The notes under the pieces were generated by a model. The model was given only the letters and a program-made list of their open reading frames with translations. It was not told the origin of the DNA and ran no database searches. A DNA stretch of 64,000 nt from a virus. Within the stretch, counting starts at the first letter, position 1; each line of letters starts with the position of its first letter. Of the stretch, positions 1 to 8,812 are shown piece by piece. The stretch is from positions 1 to 64,000 of IMG/VR virus record IMGVR_UViG_3300030060_003910; one strand, written 5' to 3'. The translations under genes were made by a program, and so were the position numbers.

Positions 1-548
1 AATTCTTTGTATTCTGCAACATCTAATTTATTCTCAAGTGCTTCCTGAATTAGTTCTAAATTATGCCTAAAGTTTTCGGGCAACTTGGCTTCTTTCATCC
101 CTAATGTAGTATTTATTCTTTCTAATACATCCTTTCTAGGATTTCTAATATCAATTCTTCCTTTAATTTTATCATTTAATAATTGAGCAGAAGTGACTCT
201 TGCGCCCTGATTATAAATATTTAATCGCAAAAATGGCTTAACTGCCTCTTGCATATTAGTGTCGGCAACCTGTAATTTTTTAGCCTTCTTGCTTTTAATT
301 TGTTCATTAATATATTTTCTTGCCCCTTTGACCTTTCCAGCGACTTTAGCAAAAGCCTCCTTTCTTTCGTCTTCTCTCTCAATTAAACGAGCCTTATCTT
401 TCAGGGCGTTAGTAAATCGTGTAGTGATACTCGCAATTTCTGACCTTCTTTCAGCACCATCAGCAAGAGCCAGACCTTCAACCCTTTCGGGGGTTAAACC
501 TAACATTTCTTTTTCTTCGGGGGTTAAAGGTCTAATTTCATCCGTCAT
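1..548 (-). CDS. Hypothetical protein, N-terminal 182 residues (runs off window)
   Basis: The reading frame stays open from an ATG at 546-548 to the window edge. It overlaps the stop of the preceding gene as ATGA, so it is the next gene of the minus-strand operon. The visible part starts MTDEIRPLTPEEKEM and is highly charged and mostly helical, with many Lys, Glu and Arg residues and no membrane segment. It lacks the MSW tag of its neighbours. The C-terminus is missing and I do not recognise a family. Confidence 0.8.
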   Translation of the reverse strand, partial: MTDEIRPLTPEEKEMLGLTPERVEGLALADGAERRSEIASITTRFTNALKDKARLIEREDERKEAFAKVAGKVKGARKYINEQIKSKKAKKLQVADTNMQEAVKPFLRLNIYNQGARVTSAQLLNDKIKGRIDIRNPRKDVLERINTTLGMKEAKLPENFRHNLELIQEALENKLDVAEYKE

Positions 549-2833
549 TCTTCCTCATCTCCTGCGTCTTTAATGATTCCAACCTTTTGAAATTGAGTGT
601 TTGCTACGATTACTTTATTGTCTGGGAAATTTTGAGGTTTATTAACAAATTCTTCTAAGCGGCCTTTAAAAGCAACAATGATACTTTTCTTGATATTAGA
701 AATAATGCTTGGCATTTTCTTATTTAATTCTCTTGCGGCATCCCCGGCCTCTTCCGAATCGGGGTTATCGTCTATGGACTTAAACGCTTCCCTGACCTCT
801 TCGTTTCCAGCCAGTTCATCTACTTGAGCAAAGAAACTAAGGCTTCTTTCGGGAGTAATTGATTCTAAAGCAGTTGCTTTGTTTGCCATTTCATCAGCAA
901 GTCCTAAAAGTCCTCCTTGAGAGGATAATTTTTTAGCAGTAGATAACAAATATTGTTCAAAATTATCCATGTTTAATAATTCTTCACGAAGAACAGAAAG
1001 TTGCTGAGTCATATCAATTTGCTCTCTTTTTCCCGTTCTTTTTTCTGCTTCTTCAAGTCTTTGTTCAAGATTCTTAATTTTTTCGTCGGCCCGTTGCTTA
1101 GATTCTTCTTTTTGAGCACTTGCTCTTTGTTTTCTAGCATCGGCTAATTTCTTTTTTAAGCCAGCAATAGTTTTTTCTGCTCTTGCTACTTGCTCTTCGG
1201 AGGTTTCAGCAGTTTTTACTTTACCTGCTTCTTTTACCGCTTTTTCAGGAGTCATAACTTCTCCTTCAACATTAAATACAGCATAATTAGCATCTTGCTT
1301 GCCGTCTTGTTCAACAGTTAGCAACTGCCCCGATTCATCATATTGCTTATTTCCTTTTTTATCAAGGTCAGGGGCAATAAATGCTGTGCTTCTTCCATCT
1401 TTAAAATACTCAATGGAATATTCACCAAAATCAGGCTCAGGGTTATCTTCACCTGCTGGAACTCTCTCAAGTCCAGATTGTTTCAAATAATTTTCGTAAG
1501 CAGTAGCCTCTTTGACTGAAAAATTACCTTCAAGGAATTGTAAAGACTCTCTTTGCTTCTCTAATGCTGCTTGGCTAATGGAAGTTTCTAAACTATCGCT
1601 TTCTTTAATGATGTTCCTAATTTCAGCAGTAACTTTTTTCCGTGATTTGGTATTTACATTCTCAATTCTAAATGGACGGACTCTAAAATTGCTCCTTGTT
1701 CTTTGTTGTCCATCAACTAATGCTTGATAAATCTCATCAATAATCTGTTCTGTGGCTTGTTCTTCAGTAAGGTTCTGCTGAATCCTCAAAGCATCAAAGA
1801 ATGGCTTTTCCCATTCATTAGGAAACTCATTTGTTAGAATAATTTGAACAAAAGGATTCACATTCATTGATTTTGTGCTAGATTTTTCTAGAAATATAAC
1901 ATTTGCGAAGGAAGCACCATTTTCAAAAGTCTTTGGCTTAAATGCTTCAATACTTCCTGGAATTTTATTAACTGCTCTAATATATTTTACAACAGATGCA
2001 CCGGTAAAGGGCTCAACAATTGATTTTCTCTCTTTTGAAGCAACAAAAATCTTCTTTTGGCGAACTATATCATCAACTTCAACAGTTTCGTTGCCCGAAA
2101 CAAATAACATCTTCGTATTTGTCTTGCTTCCATCGGGATTTCTCATAATTCTGTTGTAAGTTTTCTTAACTCTGTCTTTTTGCTTAATAGTCGCATCATC
2201 GTCAATGATTTCTTTTGTCTTTTTGCTTCTTTTTGGAACCATTAGAGCAACCAATTCACCATTATCTTTTAAATCTGTCAAAATTGAGCCTTCTTTTAGT
2301 TCTCCACCGATTGCTTCGGCAAAATCAGCCAAAAGTTGCTCATTTGTTGGCGGATTTTCAAACATAATTACAGATTTTCCTGCCTTTTCACGCAAAATAT
2401 CTAAAGAATCTCTAACATCTCGGTGTCTTTTAAGTGTTCTTGAGGATAAATCAGCATTTTGCTCAATATTTTCTAAAATTTCATTGACTTTTTGCTCATC
2501 ATCGTTCCTTTTGGCTTCCATAGCCTCACGAAGAAGTTCTCTTACATCATCAATTGTCATAAAACTGGCGGCATCTTTCAATTTTTGAACATTTTCTTTC
2601 ATCTGTTCAACCGTTTGGTCGCCTAATGGTGGTTTTGAATAAACTCTATGCAGTTCCTCAATAGAAATGTTGCCCGTTTCTGCCTGTCTTAGAATTTCTT
2701 TGAGTTTTTGGGGAGGAGTTTTGAGATTTTGGATTTCTTGAAGGGCTTTCTCCATTTGTTTTGAACTAGCGATAACTAATCCCAGCATTGGTTTATTGAC
2801 TGGAATCATTTTTAACTGTTCAAACCAACTCAT
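545..2833 (-). CDS. Large MSW-tagged protein of unknown function (762 aa)
   Basis: It begins MSWFEQLK, the tag shared by nine other proteins in this operon, after an AGGAGAT ribosome-binding site. The N-terminal third is helical. The middle (about residues 160-420) looks globular, and residues about 530-600 are a strongly charged coiled coil rich in Ala, Glu, Lys and Arg. The acidic C-terminus GDEEE overlaps the next start. I recognise no catalytic motif. Its size, position in an apparently late operon and tag suggest a virion or internal head protein, which is inference. Confidence 0.85.
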   Translation of the reverse strand: MSWFEQLKMIPVNKPMLGLVIASSKQMEKALQEIQNLKTPPQKLKEILRQAETGNISIEELHRVYSKPPLGDQTVEQMKENVQKLKDAASFMTIDDVRELLREAMEAKRNDDEQKVNEILENIEQNADLSSRTLKRHRDVRDSLDILREKAGKSVIMFENPPTNEQLLADFAEAIGGELKEGSILTDLKDNGELVALMVPKRSKKTKEIIDDDATIKQKDRVKKTYNRIMRNPDGSKTNTKMLFVSGNETVEVDDIVRQKKIFVASKERKSIVEPFTGASVVKYIRAVNKIPGSIEAFKPKTFENGASFANVIFLEKSSTKSMNVNPFVQIILTNEFPNEWEKPFFDALRIQQNLTEEQATEQIIDEIYQALVDGQQRTRSNFRVRPFRIENVNTKSRKKVTAEIRNIIKESDSLETSISQAALEKQRESLQFLEGNFSVKEATAYENYLKQSGLERVPAGEDNPEPDFGEYSIEYFKDGRSTAFIAPDLDKKGNKQYDESGQLLTVEQDGKQDANYAVFNVEGEVMTPEKAVKEAGKVKTAETSEEQVARAEKTIAGLKKKLADARKQRASAQKEESKQRADEKIKNLEQRLEEAEKRTGKREQIDMTQQLSVLREELLNMDNFEQYLLSTAKKLSSQGGLLGLADEMANKATALESITPERSLSFFAQVDELAGNEEVREAFKSIDDNPDSEEAGDAARELNKKMPSIISNIKKSIIVAFKGRLEEFVNKPQNFPDNKVIVANTQFQKVGIIKDAGDEEE

Positions 2834-2843
2834 TTTAATCTCC

Positions 2844-3089
2844 TCAATTGTCTTTTGTTCGGATATTGTCTATCGTCTTCATAGCATCTTCAAATTGTTT
2901 CTCTTCTCCGCCTTTTCCTTCTTTCATAAGAAGAATATCAATTAATCCCGATGCAAAGGCTCGCAACTTCTGTATTTCTTTTTTGTCATCAATTGATAAT
3001 TCTGATAAAGACCTTTTCATTTCCCTTTCTAGTGAATCTTCCATAGAGTCTATAGAAAATTTGTTTTTTACTATATCTTTCCAACTCAT
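2844..3089 (-). CDS. MSW-tagged small helical protein
   Basis: An 81-residue charged protein beginning MSWKDIVK. It follows a GGAGAGACTACA leader that closely matches the leaders of the other tagged genes. It appears all-helical, with no Cys motif and no membrane segment. Function is unknown; the tag and the context are the only clues. Confidence 0.8.
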   Translation of the reverse strand: MSWKDIVKNKFSIDSMEDSLEREMKRSLSELSIDDKKEIQKLRAFASGLIDILLMKEGKGGEEKQFEDAMKTIDNIRTKDN

Positions 3090-3104
3090 TGTAGTCTCTC
3101 CAAT

Positions 3105-3863
3105 CTACTCTAAATTACCCAAAAGGTCTGCTTCACCAAAAATTAAGTAAGCCTCTGGGAATCTTCTTTCTAAATTTCTAGTGTCTCCATTACTTATCGC
3201 AACAGTAAGGGCTTCTAATTCTTGATTAGTTTCTGGGTCAGTATATTCATTTTCATAATATTGTGTTTGAAAATCATCTAACGCTTCCACAATTTCTCTA
3301 TTTTGCATTCCTCTTTTATTTCCCGTTTCCTCACCGATTCTCTCTGCTAAATCGTTTCTTTCCCACTTACCAGACTCTTTCAAATATTCTACTAATTTGT
3401 TGTAGTCGGGTTCTTTAGTAAAAACAAAATTTAAACGAGTTTCTTCTTGGAAATTTGGTAATAACATCAAGTCTCGTAAAGTATCTAAGTCTTCACCATA
3501 TTTGTCTAAAAAGTCCATCGCTTCATCATCCAACTCTTCATCAGCATCAATATAGCCGATAAAATATGACTCATCTCGGTTTTTTGTGTTTTCAATGAAA
3601 AAATCAAAGTGCCCTATTAGAGTCCTATCTTCAATGTTTAAATTACCTAAAGCAACAAAACGGAAGTAGTCAGGAAATCCGACCTCATATTCTTTATCAA
3701 TAGATGAATAATAGTAGCCATCATAAATAGGAAATTCTGAAGTAAAATCTTCAATATTTAAATCAAAGCCATAGTCGGTGAGCATGGCTCTCTTAATCAA
3801 TTCCTTTTTCTCAGGGCTTAGTTTGTTATAGTCCATCTGTTTAAGAATACTCCACCAACTCAT
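3105..3863 (-). CDS. MSW-tagged acidic protein (252 aa)
   Basis: It begins MSWWSILK and is strongly acidic, with many Asp, Glu, Tyr and Phe residues. The N-terminal half is Tyr-rich (for example IYDGYYYSS). The start overlaps the stop of the 3860 gene as ATGA, and the preceding CAGGAGAGATTACA both ends the upstream protein and serves as the ribosome-binding site. No family recognised. Confidence 0.85.
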   Translation of the reverse strand: MSWWSILKQMDYNKLSPEKKELIKRAMLTDYGFDLNIEDFTSEFPIYDGYYYSSIDKEYEVGFPDYFRFVALGNLNIEDRTLIGHFDFFIENTKNRDESYFIGYIDADEELDDEAMDFLDKYGEDLDTLRDLMLLPNFQEETRLNFVFTKEPDYNKLVEYLKESGKWERNDLAERIGEETGNKRGMQNREIVEALDDFQTQYYENEYTDPETNQELEALTVAISNGDTRNLERRFPEAYLIFGEADLLGNLE

Positions 3864-4123
3864 TGTAATCTCTCCTGCTTTCTAGGTTTAAATCTCAAGA
3901 CATTGTTTTCCATATTTAATTTAGGCCCATATCCCGTTTGTTCTGCTAAAGACTCATCGGTGAAATATAGATACCTTGCCCCCATTAAACGGATTAAATA
4001 GTGAGTCTTTCCTGTCTTATTTGCTAGATTTTGAACCCTTTCTTTTGCTTCGCCAATACTAACTTCATCTCCAATAGGGGTCATTTTGCTAGTATCAATT
4101 TTTAATATATTTTCCCAACTCAT
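3860..4123 (-). CDS. MSW-tagged small protein
   Basis: An 87-residue protein beginning MSWENILKID and ending QERLQ. The C-terminal residues are encoded by the CAGGAGAGATTACA module that is also the ribosome-binding site of the next gene. The middle contains a short alpha/beta-looking stretch (THYLIRLMGARYLYF). Function unknown. Confidence 0.82.
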   Translation of the reverse strand: MSWENILKIDTSKMTPIGDEVSIGEAKERVQNLANKTGKTHYLIRLMGARYLYFTDESLAEQTGYGPKLNMENNVLRFKPRKQERLQ

Positions 4124-4140
4124 GTTAATCTCTCCTGCAT

Positions 4141-4476
4141 TTACAAATCAAATATGCTCGGTTGGTTAGGGTCTATATTTGGTCTTTGTTTGGGTTTTTC
4201 TTTTCTTTTTCTTTTAAGAGGCGGCCGTTCATTAAAAAATTCTTCAAAAGCAACAATTTTTATAAATCTTTTATAGTCATCTTCATCCAAATCTTCAGGT
4301 TTAATCTCCCCATAATTTGTAATATCGGCTAATTCGTAAGAGTCTTGATAAATAAGATTCTTTCCCGTTTCTTGCCCCATTCTTCTACCGCCCGCATTTT
4401 TAAATTCTTCTTTTCTTTTATCAATATCCTGTCTAACTTTTTCAGAATATGCCTTCAAAATTTCTTTCCAACTCAT
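4141..4476 (-). CDS. MSW-tagged small charged protein
   Basis: A 111-residue protein beginning MSWKEILK. It has a charged helical N-terminal half, a basic Lys/Arg/Pro-rich stretch near residues 90-103, and ends PSIFDL. The ATG overlaps the stop of the 4473 gene. The basic tail could bind nucleic acid. No family recognised. Confidence 0.8.
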   Translation of the reverse strand: MSWKEILKAYSEKVRQDIDKRKEEFKNAGGRRMGQETGKNLIYQDSYELADITNYGEIKPEDLDEDDYKRFIKIVAFEEFFNERPPLKRKRKEKPKQRPNIDPNQPSIFDL

Positions 4477-5138
4477 TGTAATCTCTCCTGCATTTTACTT
4501 TTAATATCCAACCAAATCTCAGGATTGTTCTGTGCAAGCACTTCTTGAACAATTTGCATCTGTGCGACAATAATTGTGTCCTGTCTCTTATGAATCAATT
4601 TACCCTTGAACTCCATAAGATACTTCAAAGATTCTCTAATTTCTCTTGCTAACTTTGTTAAAGCATCAATCATCTTAGGGTCAAGGTCATTCCCTAAATC
4701 ATTGAATACTTGCTCTAAACGCATGTCCAACTTCTGCACATTGTTTGAAAGCAAATCAACTTCATTTACTTCCTTTTTCGCTATCATCATGGCCGCAGAT
4801 TCTTGGACGATTGGGGCCAAGTGGTGCTTCATGTGGCGTTGCACCTGCGTTTTTGTGGTGTTGAGGGCAGAAGAAACAGCCTCACTTGAAATATTACCTT
4901 CTTTTAATGCTTGTTCGTAGTGTTTCCTCATTGGGTCTGTGCATAGAACACATTGAGGATTTGACGACATTTTGTATTCGCCCATGTGGTTTCTTTGATG
5001 TTGTGCCGCAGTTCCGCTTCTCCAATTATGAAGTGTGTCCAATTCGTCGCAGGTCGCCTGTCCTGTTTCAAGAGCCGATTCAAGTTCTTCTCTATTTGGT
5101 GCTTGACAAAGCCCACAACGCTTACGATTAACTGTCAT
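4473..5138 (-). CDS. Zinc-finger/helix-turn-helix protein, terminase small subunit candidate
   Basis: I place the start at MTVNRKRC, just after the upstream stop; an in-frame ATG at 5153 is an alternative. Two internally similar modules each carry a CxxC pair (CGLC and CVLC), a helical segment, and a distal HxxxH or HHL group (QHQRNHMG and QRHMKHHL). The second reads like a DNA-binding helix-turn-helix (AVSSALNTTKTQVQRHM). The C-terminal half is helical. A DNA-binding domain plus helical oligomerisation region beside virion-type genes suits a small terminase. That is inference, because no large terminase lies in the window. It is one of the few genes here without the MSW tag. Confidence 0.75.
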   Translation of the reverse strand: MTVNRKRCGLCQAPNREELESALETGQATCDELDTLHNWRSGTAAQHQRNHMGEYKMSSNPQCVLCTDPMRKHYEQALKEGNISSEAVSSALNTTKTQVQRHMKHHLAPIVQESAAMMIAKKEVNEVDLLSNNVQKLDMRLEQVFNDLGNDLDPKMIDALTKLAREIRESLKYLMEFKGKLIHKRQDTIIVAQMQIVQEVLAQNNPEIWLDIKSKMQERLQ

Positions 5139-5142
5139 ATTA

Positions 5143-5448
5143 TCACAAATCATACTTTGCTGCAAAACTTTTAAAACCATTTAAATAGGTCATAAACATG
5201 TCTGTGCCAATGCTATCTTCCATTTTCATAATCAATTCTTCCATAGCCATGAGGTCATCTTCATCGTAAATTGTTGTAAATTTCATATCTGATTTAATTC
5301 TTTTAACTATTTTCTTATGTCTTTCAGTTTGAAATTCTTTTTCTTTCTCGGCTTTTTCTTTATCATGTCTTTTCATATCTTTAGGCGCATATTTGCGACC
5401 CAATCTGCGGGCTTCGTCCATATCAATTTTAAGAACATTTTTCCACAT
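5143..5448 (-). CDS. Tagged small basic protein (MWK variant)
   Basis: A 101-residue protein beginning MWKNVLKID, a version of the shared tag lacking residue 2. Residues about 15-55 are very rich in Lys, Arg and Glu and helical; the C-terminal half is acidic and helical. The leader GTGGAGAGAGTAGA provides the ribosome-binding site. Function unknown. Confidence 0.82.
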   Translation of the reverse strand: MWKNVLKIDMDEARRLGRKYAPKDMKRHDKEKAEKEKEFQTERHKKIVKRIKSDMKFTTIYDEDDLMAMEELIMKMEDSIGTDMFMTYLNGFKSFAAKYDL

Positions 5449-5449
5449 T

Positions 5450-6625
5450 CTACTCTCTCCACAATAATTGTTGCCACATTTTAGAAATAACCTTTTGGTC
5501 AGGCTTCATTCTAAAACCTCTTCCCTTTGGCTCATCATATGTTTTGGGGAATGCTTCCTTTGCTGTCTTTCTATAATCAAAGCCAGTCTTTCTTTCTTGT
5601 TGCCATGCTCGGAAACCATTTGGTGCTTTCTTGGTATTCTTTCGCTTTAAGGCTCTATCTACTAAATTGATAATGGGTAAAGCAGTAAGTTTAATTCCCG
5701 AAACTGTTCCAGCCAAAGAATCCTTCTTTCCTTCTTCACCGAGGTTGGCAACTTTTCTTGCCAATGCTTGTTCTTTAGAGTTAGGCTTAATTTCAAAATT
5801 TGTGGCTTTTAATTCAGACCGAATCTTATTTGTAAGCAATCTACCGCCAGCATTCCAATAATTGCTATCACGAACAATCTTATTAAAAAAGATTTCAACA
5901 GACCTAATTCCGTCAATGTCTTCACCATCAACATCTGTGGGAATTTTAACCACATCAACTTCAATTTCCATATCATCAAGGTCTTCAACGGCTTGCTTCA
6001 TAATCCACAAAAGACCTCTTGGATTCGCAAACTTAGTTTTGACTTTTGAGAATAATGCCTGATGGGGAGGATTTCCTCCTTCAAATCCATCAATGTCAAT
6101 AACATGGGCTAACCACTCATCAGGAACTTTAGTGACTCCTTTATTTCTTTTAGCATACCATTCTGTCGCATAATGTCCTTGAACTGTGCGAGGTCTTTTC
6201 TTTTGACCTGTTTTGGTTCTTTCAACCTCAGTAAAAAGAATAAATGCTGGGTCACGGGCTGGCCCTTTTGCACCAGCATCACTTCCTTCACGATAATAAC
6301 TTTCTAGTGTTTTAGCCTGTTCTCTAATAATTTCTTCATGTTCGCCATCAAATAAATCATTATCAACAATGGCTTCAATAAATTCAATAAACTCAATAGC
6401 ACCTTCACCATCACGGCCTTTATTTCTACTTCCTGCACGAATATTATTCATCATGTGCGTTTTGAGAAACATATACAAATTAGGAACATTCTTAACTTGC
6501 ATAGCCGCACCTGAAATACCTTGACAGGTCTGCCTCCAAGTGTTAAATTCATTCACGAACTTAAACTCGCTTTGATTGACTTTATTTCCTTTATGGGGCT
6601 GAAAGTTCTTTTTCTTCTTACTCAT
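5450..6625 (-). CDS. Hypothetical protein (391 aa) of the virion-type operon
   Basis: It starts MSKKKKNFQPHKG after GGAGGAAGG and overlaps the end of the 6618 gene as ATGA. The N-terminus is basic, the middle is mixed alpha/beta (about residues 170-260) and the C-terminus is basic. I see no Walker, nuclease or membrane signature. The absence of the tag alongside the 4473 gene may mark these two as a different class from the tagged proteins. Function not recognised. Confidence 0.82.
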   Translation of the reverse strand: MSKKKKNFQPHKGNKVNQSEFKFVNEFNTWRQTCQGISGAAMQVKNVPNLYMFLKTHMMNNIRAGSRNKGRDGEGAIEFIEFIEAIVDNDLFDGEHEEIIREQAKTLESYYREGSDAGAKGPARDPAFILFTEVERTKTGQKKRPRTVQGHYATEWYAKRNKGVTKVPDEWLAHVIDIDGFEGGNPPHQALFSKVKTKFANPRGLLWIMKQAVEDLDDMEIEVDVVKIPTDVDGEDIDGIRSVEIFFNKIVRDSNYWNAGGRLLTNKIRSELKATNFEIKPNSKEQALARKVANLGEEGKKDSLAGTVSGIKLTALPIINLVDRALKRKNTKKAPNGFRAWQQERKTGFDYRKTAKEAFPKTYDEPKGRGFRMKPDQKVISKMWQQLLWRE

Positions 6626-7463
6626 CCTTCTTCCTCCGTTTCTTTCTACCTCTTACCACCTTATTAAACATAGCGGGGGCAGAACCCGTAGTGACAGCAC
6701 CAACCATTTTTAGTTCTTCATCACTAAATGAAGCACTATTATTAGGGAATTTATTGTAAGCCTCTATTTTTTCAAAGAACTTTCTATTTTCTTCACCATA
6801 TCTTTCAATCCAAGAATTGATGTCATCTGGGTTAATTATATCACTAAAAGTGTCAGCAGGATTTTGAGTTCTAGCGGTCACTTCAAGCCTTGCTAATTTA
6901 TTCTTAATTTTATCTTTAGTGGGTGTATCAACATTTATATTATCTGTAATTACCTCAGCCCATGCCAAAAACTTAGTTATTTCTGCAAGAGATTCTTTAC
7001 CTACTTGGCCGTCAAGACCCAACATCATTTCTAAGGCTGGAGGAATAACTTGCGTTTTTGTTGCAGGGTGTTCTATATATGACCGTAGCCTATAAAAAAT
7101 ATTATCTGGGAATTGTCCAGTAAAAGCACCATATTCCTTTGCGGCATCATCCATCGGTAATTGGTCAAAACCCATACCAGCATGAGTCGCTTCGTGCATA
7201 ATTGCCCTAATAACAAATTCTGTGATTTCTCTCTCTGTTGGCTGTCTGTCTAGTTTTCTTCTAAGATACCTATAAATTTCATGGTGGTTAATTCTAATTT
7301 CTTCATCTACCATTTCTTTTAATTTAGGTTTTTTTCCTGCCATAATCATACGAAACATTTCAGAAGTATTAATGGGCTTGCCTGATATACCATAATGCCC
7401 AAATCCTCTAATGCTTGAATCAAAGTCAATATCTTCAACTTTAAGAATATCAAACCAGCCCAT
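6618..7463 (-). CDS. Tagged HExxH metalloprotease-like protein
   Basis: I chose the ATG at 7463 (MGWFDILKVED) because it follows GGGGGAGTGA and restores the shared tag; a longer frame reaches 7490. Around residues 95-100 lies IMHEATHAGM, a zincin-type HExxH motif, followed by an acidic KEYGAFTG segment that may supply a third ligand. Zincins are zinc-dependent peptidases. In this operon the enzyme could process virion proteins or act on the host surface. It carries the same N-terminal tag as its neighbours, so it may be packaged itself. The peptidase call rests on the motif alone. Confidence 0.75.
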   Translation of the reverse strand: MGWFDILKVEDIDFDSSIRGFGHYGISGKPINTSEMFRMIMAGKKPKLKEMVDEEIRINHHEIYRYLRRKLDRQPTEREITEFVIRAIMHEATHAGMGFDQLPMDDAAKEYGAFTGQFPDNIFYRLRSYIEHPATKTQVIPPALEMMLGLDGQVGKESLAEITKFLAWAEVITDNINVDTPTKDKIKNKLARLEVTARTQNPADTFSDIINPDDINSWIERYGEENRKFFEKIEAYNKFPNNSASFSDEELKMVGAVTTGSAPAMFNKVVRGRKKRRKKDE

Positions 7464-7465
7464 AT

Positions 7466-7633
7466 TCACTCCCCCTGTCTCATTGGGCAACTTGGGCTAA
7501 GAGGCGGTGCTGGCAAACTTAATGGACACTTTTCATATTTAACGACCATTTGCTGACAACGGCGACAATAGCCTGTCTTTTGAACACGGCTTGCGGCATC
7601 TCTTTCGTCAAACTTGACGATTTCTTTCCACAT
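7466..7633 (-). CDS. Tagged small zinc-binding protein (MWK variant)
   Basis: A 55-residue protein beginning MWKEIVKFD. It has a CRRC pair and later single cysteines (KCPLS and SCPMR) that could complete a zinc site. The ATG at 7633 is preceded by GGAAAGATTGAG and lies two bases past the upstream stop. A longer in-frame extension lacks a ribosome-binding site. Function unknown. Confidence 0.72.
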   Translation of the reverse strand: MWKEIVKFDERDAASRVQKTGYCRRCQQMVVKYEKCPLSLPAPPLSPSCPMRQGE

Positions 7634-7634
7634 C

Positions 7635-7844
7635 TCAATCTTTCCGAGAAAATGGATTTTTAGACTTAGGTTTCTTTTTAGCATCTTTTGCCGCTTCTTT
7701 CATTGACTCGGTTTTGTTTCCATCACCGTCAATATCAATAAAATCGGGCTTTGCTGCTTTTAGTTCTTCATCATCGTCAGTCTTTTCAGTCCCACAATGG
7801 GCCTTTTCATCCTCTTCCTTTCGTATAATATCTCTCCAACTCAT
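7635..7844 (-). CDS. MSW-tagged protein with EF-hand/dockerin-like loop
   Basis: A 69-residue protein beginning MSWRDIIRK. Residues about 35-47 (DFIDIDGDGNKTE) match a calcium-binding DxDxDG loop like those in EF-hands and dockerins. A Lys-rich tail follows. It overlaps the end of the 7841 gene as ATGA. Calcium binding is inferred from the loop only. Confidence 0.78.
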   Translation of the reverse strand: MSWRDIIRKEEDEKAHCGTEKTDDDEELKAAKPDFIDIDGDGNKTESMKEAAKDAKKKPKSKNPFSRKD

Positions 7845-7948
7845 TTCTTCTCACCTGTTATCAAGTCTTTCTTTTGTTTTGCTTCTTCTTTGTCTAAACG
7901 CTTTGATTCAGCATCAAACCACGAATCTAAGTAAGTGCATCTTGTCAT
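7841..7948 (-). CDS. Very small charged protein (35 aa)
   Basis: The frame runs MTRCTYLDSW to GEKK, with a good GGAGGAATTGAC ribosome-binding site and ATGA coupling to the next gene. It is helical and charged, with one Cys near the start. The Trp at residue 10 is not in tag position. Function unknown. Confidence 0.65.
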   Translation of the reverse strand: MTRCTYLDSWFDAESKRLDKEEAKQKKDLITGEKK

Positions 7949-7963
7949 GTCAATTCCTCCAAA

Positions 7964-8620
7964 TTAGTAATAATATCCTCTTCTTTCGGCTCTTAATTGA
8001 CCTTCACTAAATCCTCTATCCATATTTGCGCCCATTTCATTCATTTCAGCAATAAATTGACTATATGTAATCTCTTCGGCTCTTAATTGTCTATAAAGTT
8101 CTTCGGCTCTTTTTTCGTCCATTCTGTCATCGTGTTTAATTCCGACATTAAATCCTAGCCTGTTCATAACTAAAGCAGTAAAAGCAGTAGGGTCAGTTAA
8201 TTCAAATGGTAAATGTATATTTTCTATTTCAGGGTAATCTCCGGCTACCCAATATGCTTCGGTGTCGGTGTCAAAATAAAGTATAATTTCTTTTCCTCTT
8301 GATTTGGCTTTTACCGCTACACCAAAATGAAGATGCCCCGACATATCATCGGGGGTGTTTTCATTTATTAAATCGGCCACAAAACATTCAACACCCAAAG
8401 TATTCAAAGCATCAATTCCTTTTTGAATATTAAATTGTTGAGCCTTATTAGAGACAAAAAGACTACTAGCATCTTTACTCCATGCGTTTTGCTTTAATCT
8501 TTCTTCTTCTCCCTCCATTCCCGGATTACTAGCCGTCCATTCCCATTCAAACTGCAAGTTCTTGGGCATAGAAGAGTATTTTTCGTTATTTTCCTTTTTA
8601 ATCGTTGTTTTCCATGTCAT
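7964..8620 (-). CDS. Tagged protein (218 aa), first gene of the left operon
   Basis: It begins MTWKTTIKKEN, a divergent form of the shared tag, after AAGGTGATGTT. The middle is mixed alpha/beta and the C-terminal quarter is helical, ending RRGYYY. It is followed by AT-rich sequence upstream (8621-8812), where a promoter for the operon is expected; I cannot single out one TATA box. Function not recognised. Confidence 0.82.
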   Translation of the reverse strand: MTWKTTIKKENNEKYSSMPKNLQFEWEWTASNPGMEGEEERLKQNAWSKDASSLFVSNKAQQFNIQKGIDALNTLGVECFVADLINENTPDDMSGHLHFGVAVKAKSRGKEIILYFDTDTEAYWVAGDYPEIENIHLPFELTDPTAFTALVMNRLGFNVGIKHDDRMDEKRAEELYRQLRAEEITYSQFIAEMNEMGANMDRGFSEGQLRAERRGYYY

Positions 8621-8812
8621 AACATCACCTTAAATTTCTCAAAATTTGGCTCGGAATTTTTTTGGCACTTGCGCCCTCATTTAAATTTTATGAAATGTAT
8701 TCCCAGGATAAAAACTTCTGCTTCAAAGTAGTTTATTTAAAGATAATGAGTTTGGCCGCCGTGTAAAAATGTTGTTATAACTAATCGGATTATCATAATT
8801 AATTTAATTATT

